NCBI GenBank assembly: GCA_913045375.1
Contig: CAJWQE010000003.1
Span: forward strand, 1 to 64,000
DNA from: an uncultured Halieaceae bacterium
Lineage (GTDB): Bacteria > Pseudomonadota > Gammaproteobacteria > Pseudomonadales > Halieaceae
DNA: 64,000 nucleotides
Direction of reading: 5' to 3'
The notes under the pieces are model-generated. The model saw only the letters and a program-made list of their open reading frames with translations, did no database searches and was not told the DNA's origin. This document shows, in pieces, positions 1-8,450 of this stretch. The position numbers and the translations under genes are program-made. The first letter of the stretch is position 1. Each line of letters opens with the position of its first letter.

Positions 1-389
1 CAAGCGGTAATGAGGTCCATTGCACCGCCTACGGCCGCGCCTTGTATTGCCACCAGAACGGGCATGCGTGCTTCTTCTAGACAAGTAAATGCATCTTGCA
101 ACGCCATGCAGTGATGGCGGAAAGCCTCGGCACGAACAAAGCGACTGCCGCTGGCAGGTCCATCAAGACCACCTTCGGTAAAGACCGATATATCCATGCC
201 CGAGGAGAAGTGACGCCCCTCAGCGGACAGGACAATGACGCGCGCTGATGCATCACGCGATAACTCGTTAACTACAGTTGGCAACTCGGTCCAGAACGAT
301 GGAATCATCGAATTGGCTTTTTCAGGCCGATTAAAGCGGATGTGGGCAATGCCCTCCGACAGCGTTAACTTAAAACACTCGTAGCTCAT
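1..389 (-). CDS. Enoyl-CoA hydratase/isomerase (crotonase) family, 3' end cut by window edge
   Basis: This is the N-terminal 129 residues of a crotonase-fold protein; the rest lies outside the window. It begins MSYECFKLTL and carries the family's early block FNRPEKANSM, an oxyanion-hole segment ending in FSSGMDIS (residues about 62-69), and a second one, AIQGAAVGGAMDL, near the cut. Crotonases act on acyl-CoA thioesters by hydration, isomerisation or hydrolysis, and the motifs do not settle which. The start ATG at 389 is preceded by GAGGAGACGTGTT, a strong Shine-Dalgarno site. The missing C-terminus holds the residues that would help choose a reaction, so the substrate is unknown. Confidence 0.9.
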   Translation of the reverse strand, partial: MSYECFKLTLSEGIAHIRFNRPEKANSMIPSFWTELPTVVNELSRDASARVIVLSAEGRHFSSGMDISVFTEGGLDGPASGSRFVRAEAFRHHCMALQDAFTCLEEARMPVLVAIQGAAVGGAMDLITA

Positions 390-483
390 AACACGTCTCC
401 TCGTTGTCTTTTTTCTTTGTTTTTTTAATGACTGAACAGCGTCATTGTGTCACATGGTGCAAGCGTAGTCGCTTTTCAGGCAG

Positions 484-505
484 AAAAAAGCCACCCGAGG
501 GCGGC
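484..505 (-). terminator. Rho-independent terminator after the amidase gene
   Basis: Read on the minus strand, GCCGCCC and GGGTGGC pair (one G-T wobble) around a tiny loop and run into TTTTTT. It lies just past the stop codon of the amidase at 529 and separates it from the crotonase gene that starts at 389. Confidence 0.75.
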
Positions 506-528
506 CTTATTGTCTAATTGAACAATGC

Positions 529-2118
529 TCATAGCGCCCGCATATCCTCCGCATTGACCGAAGGCTTGTACTCAGGCATTGGGGATCCAGTGCCGGTATC
601 CTCAAACGCTAGCCCCACTGACAGCAGCAAGGAATCTGCATCACGACCACTTATGAACGAGACGCCCACTGGCACCCCGGCAATGGTGCCCATTGGAACC
701 GTTAGATTAGGGTAGCCGCTGATAGCTGCCATGAAGCCGGCACCTGCCCAAGCGGGCCAAACGTCACCATTGACGACGTCGGCTCGCGGCGACACCGGAC
801 CACTGGGTCCCATCAGGACCTGAACATCATGATCGCGAAGTAACGCGTCAATGCCATCGTCTCGGGTCGTTTTGCGAATTAGCGCCAATGCATCCTGATA
901 GGTATCGCTATCCATTGCCGGCGATTCGAGCGATGACTCAAGAATATCTTGCCCAAAGACAGCCTGCTCGACCTCGGCATTCTCATTATTGAAGGCAACC
1001 AGATCAGCCAGACTTCGAATGGGAATATCCGCTGGCGACCCACTTAGGTATTCATCAAGAAATACTTTAAATTCTGAGCCCAAAACCAGCCGCGCCGCCC
1101 CCCAAAACTCGGGTGGCGTATCGTTGCTTTCAATGCGCACAATCGTTGCGCCCGCCGCCTCCATTCGGGCTATCGCTTCGTCGAACTGCGCGTTGAGACG
1201 AGGGCTGTCGTTACGGGCAAAATCGAGCACACCCACCCGCAATCCCTTCACAACATTGGCATCCAACGATCCGGCGTAATCGTTCTGCCAGCCAGTCATC
1301 CCGTCGAGCATGAGTGCTGCGCCCGCTACCGATTTTGTGATGGGTCCCGCTGTATCCTGCGTAGCGGCAATGGGGACGATGTGGTCAATCGGCAAAAGCC
1401 CGTGTGTGGGCTTCAGACCCACCACACCATTCACTTGCGAGGGACAAATGATTGAGCCATTGGTCTCCGTACCTACGGTACCGGCGGCAAGACTTGCTGC
1501 AGTCGCAGCGGCGGAGCCTGAGCTCGAACCGCAGGCTTGCCGATCAAGCACATGCGGGTTTTTTACGAGTCCACCCACGGCTGACCAGCCCGATACCGAG
1601 TGCGATGAACGAAAGTTTGCCCACTGACTGAGGTTAGCTTTGCCCAAAATAATGGCGCCAGAATCACGAAGCCGGGCCACCAAGGGACTGTCCCGACCTG
1701 TTACGTTGTCAATAAGGGCTGTCGATCCTGCAGTCGTTGCCATGAGATCTTTCGACTCAATGTTGTCTTTGAGTAAGAAAGGTACGCCATCTAACGGGCT
1801 TTTTGACTTTCCTTGGGCCCGTCGCATATCGCTTTTCTTTGCCAACTTCATCGCACTGGCGTTCAAAGAAATAACGGCATTGAGCGTGGGTCCAGAGCGG
1901 TCAATGGTCTCTATGCGGTGGAGATAGGCTCTAGTCAGATCCTGCGAACTGAACTGACCAGTCTTCAACCCGCTGACAATCTCCGGAAGGGTCATTGCCA
2001 CGACATTGACCGGGTCTTTCGTGGGCTTCTCACCTGCATGGTTGTGGGCTGAGACCTGAAGACTCATGACGGCAGATAACACGATGGCTACCAGGTAATA
2101 TTTTCTGCTGGGACTCAT
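529..2118 (-). CDS. Exported amidase-signature family amidase
   Basis: An amidase-signature enzyme of 529 residues, hydrolysing an unknown amide, probably in the periplasm. Residues 1-24 form a signal peptide (basic MSPSRKYY, hydrophobic core, cut near VSA). The Ser-cisSer-Lys triad is visible: Lys117 in LLKDN, the cis-Ser in GSSSGSAAA (about 199-200) and nucleophile Ser222 in GTETNGS. Related cytosolic members include GatA, but an exported copy without gatB/gatC nearby is not an amidotransferase subunit. The start at 2118 is chosen because AAAGGAG sits 6 nt upstream; an in-frame TTG 18 nt earlier would place that site inside the gene. It lies downstream of an esterase lipoprotein gene on the same strand, suggesting a small secreted-hydrolase group. 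Confidence 0.9.
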   Translation of the reverse strand: MSPSRKYYLVAIVLSAVMSLQVSAHNHAGEKPTKDPVNVVAMTLPEIVSGLKTGQFSSQDLTRAYLHRIETIDRSGPTLNAVISLNASAMKLAKKSDMRRAQGKSKSPLDGVPFLLKDNIESKDLMATTAGSTALIDNVTGRDSPLVARLRDSGAIILGKANLSQWANFRSSHSVSGWSAVGGLVKNPHVLDRQACGSSSGSAAATAASLAAGTVGTETNGSIICPSQVNGVVGLKPTHGLLPIDHIVPIAATQDTAGPITKSVAGAALMLDGMTGWQNDYAGSLDANVVKGLRVGVLDFARNDSPRLNAQFDEAIARMEAAGATIVRIESNDTPPEFWGAARLVLGSEFKVFLDEYLSGSPADIPIRSLADLVAFNNENAEVEQAVFGQDILESSLESPAMDSDTYQDALALIRKTTRDDGIDALLRDHDVQVLMGPSGPVSPRADVVNGDVWPAWAGAGFMAAISGYPNLTVPMGTIAGVPVGVSFISGRDADSLLLSVGLAFEDTGTGSPMPEYKPSVNAEDMRAL

Positions 2119-2173
2119 GTGGGGCTCCTTTCTCAACTCTGACTTAGCTCGAACTTACCTAGAAACAGTCACC

Positions 2174-3772
2174 CTAGAGAGGCTGACGACTCACTAATAT
2201 CTCCAAAATACGTTTTCTCACACCGCCAACAGTGGCGGGCTCCGAGTTAATGACACGGGTACTCAGGCGCTCGCGATCAAACGGTATCCATGCATCCTCA
2301 CCGGGTTGGTTTGGATTCCCTGTTTTAGCAAAGTTTGCCCAATGCGTAACCATCTGCTCAGAGACAAACTTGTCCTCATCAGTCCAGTCGTACCCCACTT
2401 TGTCTAGCGATCCAAACACCAAAGCCAGATCACCTGAGTGGTAGGCACCACCACTTCGCGAGCCGCCCTCGAGCGCCAGATAGGGCTGCTCAGGCATGTA
2501 GAGATGAAACGCAGGTGGCACGTGGTCCATGAAGTAGAGGTACGTAGTTTGACCGGCAAGCGCGTGGTACTCAGCCCATCGCTGCATGCCAAAAGCCATG
2601 AAGATATCGGTCGATACCGCATGCTGAAGCTGCCCTGGTGTTAGGTTCTCGCTGTCGTACTCGGCCATGAGGTCTTCCGACAGGTCCCCTGCCACGTAGT
2701 TTAGAAACCCATCGAGTCCCGCTTGCGTCACCGACTCATCAACAGGAAATAGCTGTTCACCTTCGTTGTCCAGAAATCCAAGCATTAGTGGAATTTTGGC
2801 CTGACGACCTTCAGCATAGGTTTGGCTCGGCCACTCGCCTAAGACATCGCCATCGATCACAATGCGGCTTCCTGCCTCCCAGCCTGAGTCGACCATCGCC
2901 GATAGCAAGGCGTCAGGGTCAGCCGCCTGCAATGCCTCGAAAGAATCTGCCCCTAGCGATTCCACCAGCGCCGAACCGCGTAAATGGCCATTAGCATCGT
3001 CGACCGAGAGCGGGTTTATACAGGCTGCGGATTGACCAATAGCCTTATGAAATAGGCCTTGGGCCGAGGGGGATACCATGAGCGAGCAGACGCTTTGCGA
3101 CCCGGCAGACTGGCCAAAAATAGTGACGTTATCGGGATCACCGCCCATGGCAAGCACGTTATCTCTGATCCATCTCAACGCAGCGATCTTATCCATCAGT
3201 CCGTAGTTTCCAGAGGCGCCGGATTCGGACGCCTCGCTCAGCCACGGGTGCGCAAGAAAACCAAAGGGGCCCAGTCGATAATTCACCGTGACGACCACCA
3301 CTCCCTGCTGAGCCAAAGTTGTGCCGTCAAAAATGAGTGAATGTCCCTGCCCACTGATGTGTGCACCACCGTGAAACCAAACCATGACCGGCAGATCTTC
3401 TGCGTTTTCGGGGGACCATACGTTGAGATATAGGCAATCCTCGGAAACAGGAAAGCCCTCGCGTCGCCAGACAAAATTCGAGGTGTGGCGAAGTTGAAAG
3501 CAGCTGTGGGCAAAGGTGTCTGCAACACGAACACCTTCCCAGCCTGCAGCGGGCTGTGGTGGTTGCCATCGCAACTCACCGATCGGAGCCGCAGCGTAAG
3601 GCAGGCCTCGGTAGACCGTAATGTCGTCGTGATAAGGCGAGGGAATACCCATCACCTCTCCCTGAGCAAGTGACAGCGATACTCCTGCTTTTAGGTCACT
3701 ATCGGGCGCCTCGGTATTGCAGGCAGCCAATCCCAAAATCAAGACAGCTACGACAAAACGATTGATACTCAT
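2174..3772 (-). CDS. Type B carboxylesterase lipoprotein
   Basis: Carboxylesterase/cholinesterase-fold hydrolase of 532 residues. A short signal peptide ends in the lipobox LAAC with Cys18, so the protein should be lipid-anchored outside the cytoplasm. The family signature EDCLYLNVW is at 111-119, the oxyanion-hole HGG is near 134-136, and nucleophile Ser222 sits in GQSAG. Acidic and histidine triad partners are expected in the C-terminal half (YHSGDLALVFG region). Such enzymes cleave carboxylic esters; the natural substrate is not readable from sequence. A second lipoprotein of the same family lies at 8444-10120. It is 55 nt upstream of the amidase start and probably co-transcribed with it. 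Confidence 0.9.
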   Translation of the reverse strand: MSINRFVVAVLILGLAACNTEAPDSDLKAGVSLSLAQGEVMGIPSPYHDDITVYRGLPYAAAPIGELRWQPPQPAAGWEGVRVADTFAHSCFQLRHTSNFVWRREGFPVSEDCLYLNVWSPENAEDLPVMVWFHGGAHISGQGHSLIFDGTTLAQQGVVVVTVNYRLGPFGFLAHPWLSEASESGASGNYGLMDKIAALRWIRDNVLAMGGDPDNVTIFGQSAGSQSVCSLMVSPSAQGLFHKAIGQSAACINPLSVDDANGHLRGSALVESLGADSFEALQAADPDALLSAMVDSGWEAGSRIVIDGDVLGEWPSQTYAEGRQAKIPLMLGFLDNEGEQLFPVDESVTQAGLDGFLNYVAGDLSEDLMAEYDSENLTPGQLQHAVSTDIFMAFGMQRWAEYHALAGQTTYLYFMDHVPPAFHLYMPEQPYLALEGGSRSGGAYHSGDLALVFGSLDKVGYDWTDEDKFVSEQMVTHWANFAKTGNPNQPGEDAWIPFDRERLSTRVINSEPATVGGVRKRILEILVSRQPL

Positions 3773-3820
3773 AAAACGTCCGTTTTCTTATTAGTTCGTT
3801 TCAATCACTACCAACGGCTT

Positions 3821-4873
3821 CTAACACAGCCCCTCTAGCTGAGCGGCCTCGTGCCTGACGGCTTCAGGCGAACCCAGTAGCTGCCGGTTAAAGCCGATCC
3901 GCTTGAACCAGTAGTGCAGGCCAACCAGGTCAGTAAAGCCCATACCGCCATGCACCTCGGTACTGGTTTTCGCAACAAACTGCCCTACTTCCGCCAGATG
4001 CGCTTTTGCGTGACAGGCGGTGAGCGCCGAATCGTCGGTCGACTCATCGAACGCGTGTCCTGCATACCATGCAAAGGCGCGGCAAGGCTCAAGTAGTGAT
4101 GCCATTTCGGCGCACATGTGTTTCACCGCTTGGAACGACCCAATCACCCGATTGAACTGCTTACGATCAAGTGAATAAGCCACGGCCTGATCCAACATAT
4201 ATTGTGCGGCGCCCAAGGTGTCGGCCGCTTGGATAGCGCGCCCTCGATAGATCGTCTGCCACACTAGCTCTGCGTCACTCGATACAAGACAGGCCGGCGA
4301 CTGATCAAAGGACAGCTCACAAACACTTTGCGTGACGTCAATGGTCGAAAGCGACGACCTCGTTACCTCAGAGGCCTCGATCATAAAGACGCGCCCATCA
4401 GACAACCCAATGAGATAGGCGTCAGCAGTAGCGTCGAGCGCGAACAGCGACTGACCTGTCAGCTTAGAATCGGCCTCGACAACCTGCCCTTTTCGCGAGC
4501 CGATGACGTCGCTGAAGGCGATACCCACCCGGTATTCACCTGAGGCCATGCGCGCCAGGGGGTCAGTGGCTCCAGCCGCGTTCAACAAATAAGCGGACAT
4601 GATGGCCGTACTTAAAAACGGACCGGGGCAAGCGGCGTAGCCTAAGGCCTCTGCAATGGCGACAGCATCCAGCATGCCTAGCTCGGCGCCACCGTGAGCC
4701 TCAGGAATAATGAGTCCGGCAAGTCCCATGTCGGCCAGACCCTGCCAGACTGACGAATCATTAGTCTCGCCTGCAGCGAGCTGTCTCACTTTGTCGAGAG
4801 GTACCTCTGAGGCGAGAAACTTACGGACGCTGTCGCCGAGCATCAGTTGGTCCTGTGATAGTCCAAACTCCAT
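3821..4873 (-). CDS. Acyl-CoA dehydrogenase, smaller subunit of a putative heteromeric pair
   Basis: Acyl-CoA dehydrogenase family protein of 350 residues beginning MEFGLSQDQL. The family layout is present: N-terminal helices, a weak middle beta domain, then the C-terminal helical domain with DRKQFNRVIGSFQAVKHM and HGGMGFTDLVGLHYWFKR. The C-terminus lacks the usual EGT-x-QIQ segment, as in the smaller subunits of two-gene acyl-CoA dehydrogenases known from steroid side-chain degradation. Start 4873 leaves a single nucleotide after the upstream ACAD stop, consistent with translational coupling; a longer frame exists but would overlap that gene by over 100 nt. I infer an alpha2beta2 enzyme with the product of 4875-6098; substrate unknown. 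Confidence 0.85.
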   Translation of the reverse strand: MEFGLSQDQLMLGDSVRKFLASEVPLDKVRQLAAGETNDSSVWQGLADMGLAGLIIPEAHGGAELGMLDAVAIAEALGYAACPGPFLSTAIMSAYLLNAAGATDPLARMASGEYRVGIAFSDVIGSRKGQVVEADSKLTGQSLFALDATADAYLIGLSDGRVFMIEASEVTRSSLSTIDVTQSVCELSFDQSPACLVSSDAELVWQTIYRGRAIQAADTLGAAQYMLDQAVAYSLDRKQFNRVIGSFQAVKHMCAEMASLLEPCRAFAWYAGHAFDESTDDSALTACHAKAHLAEVGQFVAKTSTEVHGGMGFTDLVGLHYWFKRIGFNRQLLGSPEAVRHEAAQLEGLC

Positions 4874-4874
4874 C

Positions 4875-6098
4875 TCAGGCCTCCTTCGCTGATTTCTCAG
4901 CTGATTTTTCTGACGGGATCTTGGGTTCTTTTGGCATACCCAAGCCGCGTTCACTGATGATGTTTTTCTGAATTTGCGACGTCCCACCGCCGATAATCAG
5001 GCCCAGGTAGAACATGTACTGATACTGCCAGCTCCCATGGCCACGCATATGAGGGTTGTCTCCGTAACTCAGGCCAATTTCACCCATGACATCGATGCCC
5101 AAACATTCGATTTCATGTCGAAGCTCGGTGCCTATGAGTTTCACAATCATGCCGGCGAGGCGGACGTCCTGATTCTTATTAATCTTGGCAGACAGCAAGC
5201 GCATATCGTTGTACTGCATGGCGAGCACGCGGCCCTCGAGCTTCATAAGACGATCGCGAAATACCGGATTGGACATAATGGGCTCGCCATTGATGCTTTC
5301 CTCGCGCATCAGTCGCTTTACACCATTGAGGCGGTTCATCGCCGCATCGGGTGTCGCCAATGAGCCACGCTCGTGCCCAAGGATGGCATTTGCCACCTGC
5401 CATCCCTGACCGCGCTGTCCAACAATCTGGTGCTTAGGCACCCGCACATCGGTGAAGAAGACTTCATTAAAGTTAGCGTCTCCAGTCATATCCACCAGCG
5501 GCCTAATTTCAATCCCGGGGGTGTCCATGCGGAAAAGTAGAAATGAAATGCCCAAGTGCTTCGGTGCATCAGGTTCGGTTCGAACAAGACAGAAAATCCA
5601 GTCCGCGTGGTGAGCGGTACTGGTCCAAATCTTCTGGCCGTTAATCACCCACTCGTCGCCATCGAGCTCGGCCTTCGTCGTAAGACTCGCCAAGTCACTG
5701 CCTGCACCGGGTTCCGAGTAGCCCTGACACCAAATCATCTCGGCTTTAATAGTGGGTTCGACAAAGGCCTTCTTTTGCTCCTCAGTTCCCATCTCGAGCA
5801 GGACTGGGGTAAGCATGGTGACACCTTGGCCATTAAAACCGCGATGAACCCGCTCGGCGCCAAATTCCTCAGCAATAATGCGCGACTTGATAATATCAGG
5901 CTCCGCGCCATAACCACCGTACTCACTAGCGATCGTTCGGCTGTGGTAGCCATGCTCGATAAGAAGACTTTGCCAATCACGTATGGCTTGGCTCTTGATG
6001 CCATCACCCGGTTTTGGCTGCTTGTGCTTATGGGAACGAATGAACGACTTCACTTCCTCGCGGAACGCGTCGTACTCTCTACCGTATGACAGGTCCAT
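4875..6098 (-). CDS. Acyl-CoA dehydrogenase, larger subunit of a putative heteromeric pair
   Basis: Acyl-CoA dehydrogenase of 407 residues (MDLSYGREYD...), catalysing FAD-dependent alpha,beta-desaturation of an acyl-CoA. The middle-domain motifs CQGYSEPGAGSDLASL and INGQKIWTS mark the FAD and substrate site, and the C-terminal segment IIGGGTSQIQKNIISERGLG is the FAD-binding end. The position that holds the catalytic Glu in MCAD-type enzymes (EGTSQIQ) is Gly here, so the base must be elsewhere or supplied differently, as in steroid-type ACADs. The start at 6098 has AGAGGTAAGGCA directly upstream. The paired smaller subunit gene follows after 1 nt. Confidence 0.9.
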   Translation of the reverse strand: MDLSYGREYDAFREEVKSFIRSHKHKQPKPGDGIKSQAIRDWQSLLIEHGYHSRTIASEYGGYGAEPDIIKSRIIAEEFGAERVHRGFNGQGVTMLTPVLLEMGTEEQKKAFVEPTIKAEMIWCQGYSEPGAGSDLASLTTKAELDGDEWVINGQKIWTSTAHHADWIFCLVRTEPDAPKHLGISFLLFRMDTPGIEIRPLVDMTGDANFNEVFFTDVRVPKHQIVGQRGQGWQVANAILGHERGSLATPDAAMNRLNGVKRLMREESINGEPIMSNPVFRDRLMKLEGRVLAMQYNDMRLLSAKINKNQDVRLAGMIVKLIGTELRHEIECLGIDVMGEIGLSYGDNPHMRGHGSWQYQYMFYLGLIIGGGTSQIQKNIISERGLGMPKEPKIPSEKSAEKSAKEA

Positions 6099-6225
6099 TG
6101 CCTTACCTCTATTCTTTTTCTTCGACAGTAGCACATCCTCAAGCCGTCAGGCGTACCGGCTTACTAACGCGAATGGGCGATCTGTCGTATCCTGCGCCCC
6201 TCTAGCCAACGAGTCAGTCATCGCC

Positions 6226-6810
6226 GTGGACCTGATCGATCAATACCTGCCGCTGTGGATGTTTATCATCCTGATGGTCTCAACACCGGGACCTGCGAAT
6301 ATGTTGCTGATGACGGCTGGAGCACAACAAGGTTTGCCGCGCACCTTGCCGTTTATTGCGGGTCTGACGGCAGGAAAGCTGGCTCTGAACATTGCTTTGG
6401 GACTGGGCCTCATGGGCTTACTTCAGGCCAATCCCACAATCGCCACCGTATTTGTCTATTGCTCCGCGGCCTACATGGCTTATTTAGCACTGCGCAATTG
6501 GACGCCACCCGAACCCGGGAGTGCTAACGCAAGCTTTACGTTTCTCTCGGGCAGCATTGTCCACCCGCTCAGTCCGAAGACTTGGATGATGGCCACACTG
6601 GCTATCACGCAATTCGCTGACAGCTTTGAATCAGCCGCAGAACGCCTATTGGTCGTTCCTCTCAGCTTTCTGGTCGCGCAGGTATTCTTTGCCGTTGTTT
6701 GGTGCGGCCTGGGTGTCATGATGAGTCGCGCCTTTGAGCAAAGCATTCTCATGCACCGAGCATTGATTTTATTGACGTTGGGCGTCATCGTTTGGGCTCT
6801 GTTGCAATAA
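6226..6810 (+). CDS. LysE/RhtB family amino-acid exporter
   Basis: Inner-membrane exporter of 194 residues with about six hydrophobic segments. The LysE signature is near the N-terminus (STPGPANMLLMTAGAQQGLP), followed by GLTAGKLALNIALGLG and a conserved HPLSPKTWMMA stretch in the middle. Members export amino acids such as lysine, homoserine or threonine; the substrate cannot be chosen here. GTG at 6226 is preferred because it gives the normal family length and N-terminal topology; the open frame extends upstream into the divergent ACAD gene without protein-like sequence. It is divergent from the ACAD pair. Confidence 0.85.
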   Translation: MDLIDQYLPLWMFIILMVSTPGPANMLLMTAGAQQGLPRTLPFIAGLTAGKLALNIALGLGLMGLLQANPTIATVFVYCSAAYMAYLALRNWTPPEPGSANASFTFLSGSIVHPLSPKTWMMATLAITQFADSFESAAERLLVVPLSFLVAQVFFAVVWCGLGVMMSRAFEQSILMHRALILLTLGVIVWALLQ

Positions 6811-6849
6811 CGCACTAGCGCACTACGTTTAGCGCTTCACGCACTGACG

Positions 6850-6895
6850 AATAAAAAAGGCTCACTGACAAAAAGGCTTATAAATAAAAAAGGCT
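6850..6895 (+). repeat. Three iterated AAAAAGGCT motifs upstream of the sulfite dehydrogenase gene
   Basis: AAAAAGGCT occurs at 6854-6862, 6870-6878 and 6887-6895, at 16- and 17-nt intervals. The outer copies extend to a perfect 13-nt match, AATAAAAAAGGCT, and CACTGAC precedes the first two. The array ends 13 nt before the ATG at 6909, so it lies in the 5' leader or promoter. It could be a duplicated operator, a translation-control element or a chance local duplication. Confidence 0.5.
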
Positions 6896-6908
6896 GCGAG
6901 CAGATACG

Positions 6909-8450
6909 ATGTCCTCGACTTGGAAAACACCATCACGGCGACGACTCCTTAAGGTACTGGCAGCGACTGCTGTTCTGCTACCGCAGGTGTCGCTATCTGC
7001 AGTGAAGCGGCTGCTACCCGCCAACAAAGCACCAAGGGACTTCATTGAACACAACGACCTACCGCTGGCGCTAGAGACGCTTCGCAGTGTCTACGGACAG
7101 GGACCCATCACCGCTATTTCCCAGTTTTTCGTGCGCAACAATCTGCCGATGCCGGAGTCGCGGATTGTCGCTGACCGGGACCTCTGGACGGTCGCCATCG
7201 AAGGGGCTGGACAGACAGCTGACCATACGAGCAGCCTAAGCCTTGCTGAGCTCAAGGCCCTGCCGACTACGACTATCGCGAGTGTGCTCCAGTGTTCCGG
7301 TAACGGACGCGCCTTTTTTGACCATTCACCGTCAGGCTCACCCTGGGGTGTTGGCGCTGCTGGGTGTGCGCTGTGGACTGGTGTCAAACTCTCTACCGTT
7401 TTTGAACATCTGGGTGGCGCGAACACTGAAGCGCGCTTCATCACTGCTACCGGCGGCGAACTGTTGCCCGACGGAATCGAGCCGAGCTCAGTGGCTGTCG
7501 AACGATCCGTGCCCATCGATAAAGGCCTTGATGACTGTTTGCTGGTGTGGGAAATGAACGGCGAGCCCTTGCCCCTTGTGCATGGCGGCCCTGTTCGGTT
7601 GCTTGTCCCCGGCTATTTTGGTGTGAATAACGTCAAGTGGGTCAAGCGGCTCGCTGCCTCGGTCAATGAGTCAGGTAATAAGATCCAACAGTCTGGATAC
7701 CGAATGCGCGCTGTCGGCGAGAGCGGAAATGCGAGCCACCCGTCGATGTACCGAATGCCCGTGAAGTCTTGGCTCAACGGACCGGGGGCCGACAGGAAGA
7801 CATTGCCTCCGGGCAAACATCAGCTCTTCGGTGTAGCGTTCTCGGGTGAACGTGGAATCGATCACGTTGATGTCTCGCTCGACGGTGGCGCAAGCTGGCA
7901 GCGCGCCAGCCTATACGGTCCTGACCTAGGACCCAATGCCTGGCGGACATTTTCACTCGAGGCCAATCTTGCAGAAGGTGACCATTTGCTCGTTAGCAAG
8001 GCCACCGATACGGCGGGTGAGAGCCAACCCGAGCACTTCCCCGCCAATCACCGCGGCTATGGCCATAACGGCTGGCGTGATCATGGACTAGCCGTCGAAG
8101 TCAGTACACAGGCGATGAGCGAGCACCGTACTGCCATGTCTAACACGGATACTAGCATCGCAGCGGCTGCCGGTGTTTCCAGGACGGAAATCGATAGGGC
8201 GAGCGACAAAGGAGGTTTAGGAAAGCGCTTGTTTATAGAGACTGCCAGTCCACCTTGCGGCGTCTGTCACAGCCTCGAGGCAGCCGGCGCCAAAGGTGTT
8301 ATTGGACCTGATCTCGATGCGCTCAAGCCCGACGCCCGCCGAATTCGAACCGCTATCGCTCAAGGGGTTGGAGCGATGCCTGCCTATGCAGAGCAACTGA
8401 CCGACCCAGAAGTGACCGCTCTAGTGGATTTCATTACCTCGAGTCAGTGA
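6909..8450 (+). CDS. Sulfite oxidase-family molybdoenzyme fused to a C-terminal cytochrome c
   Basis: A 513-residue periplasmic oxidoreductase. The N-terminus has a Tat-type signal (SRRRLLK then a hydrophobic stretch, residues 9-31), as expected for a cofactor-loaded molybdoprotein. Residues about 45-250 form the molybdopterin domain with the molybdenum-ligating Cys129 in LQCSGNGR, and about 275-400 the Mo-co dimerisation domain. After a linker rich in Ser, Thr and Ala comes a class I cytochrome c domain with heme motif CGVCH at 450-454 and a probable distal Met in GAMPAYAEQL. Known sulfite dehydrogenases (SorAB, SoxCD) usually place the heme on a separate subunit, so the fusion is notable. 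The likely reaction is sulfite to sulfate with electrons passed to a c-type cytochrome, but SoxC-like or other oxo-transfer substrates are possible. It overlaps the convergent esterase gene by 7 nt. Confidence 0.85.
   Translation: MSSTWKTPSRRRLLKVLAATAVLLPQVSLSAVKRLLPANKAPRDFIEHNDLPLALETLRSVYGQGPITAISQFFVRNNLPMPESRIVADRDLWTVAIEGAGQTADHTSSLSLAELKALPTTTIASVLQCSGNGRAFFDHSPSGSPWGVGAAGCALWTGVKLSTVFEHLGGANTEARFITATGGELLPDGIEPSSVAVERSVPIDKGLDDCLLVWEMNGEPLPLVHGGPVRLLVPGYFGVNNVKWVKRLAASVNESGNKIQQSGYRMRAVGESGNASHPSMYRMPVKSWLNGPGADRKTLPPGKHQLFGVAFSGERGIDHVDVSLDGGASWQRASLYGPDLGPNAWRTFSLEANLAEGDHLLVSKATDTAGESQPEHFPANHRGYGHNGWRDHGLAVEVSTQAMSEHRTAMSNTDTSIAAAAGVSRTEIDRASDKGGLGKRLFIETASPPCGVCHSLEAAGAKGVIGPDLDALKPDARRIRTAIAQGVGAMPAYAEQLTDPEVTALVDFITSSQ

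Noticed and set aside
5556..6089. 177-codon plus-strand frame antisense to the larger ACAD subunit
   Set aside because: It mirrors a clear ACAD gene, has no ribosome site or family motif, and its translation shows no domain-like pattern.
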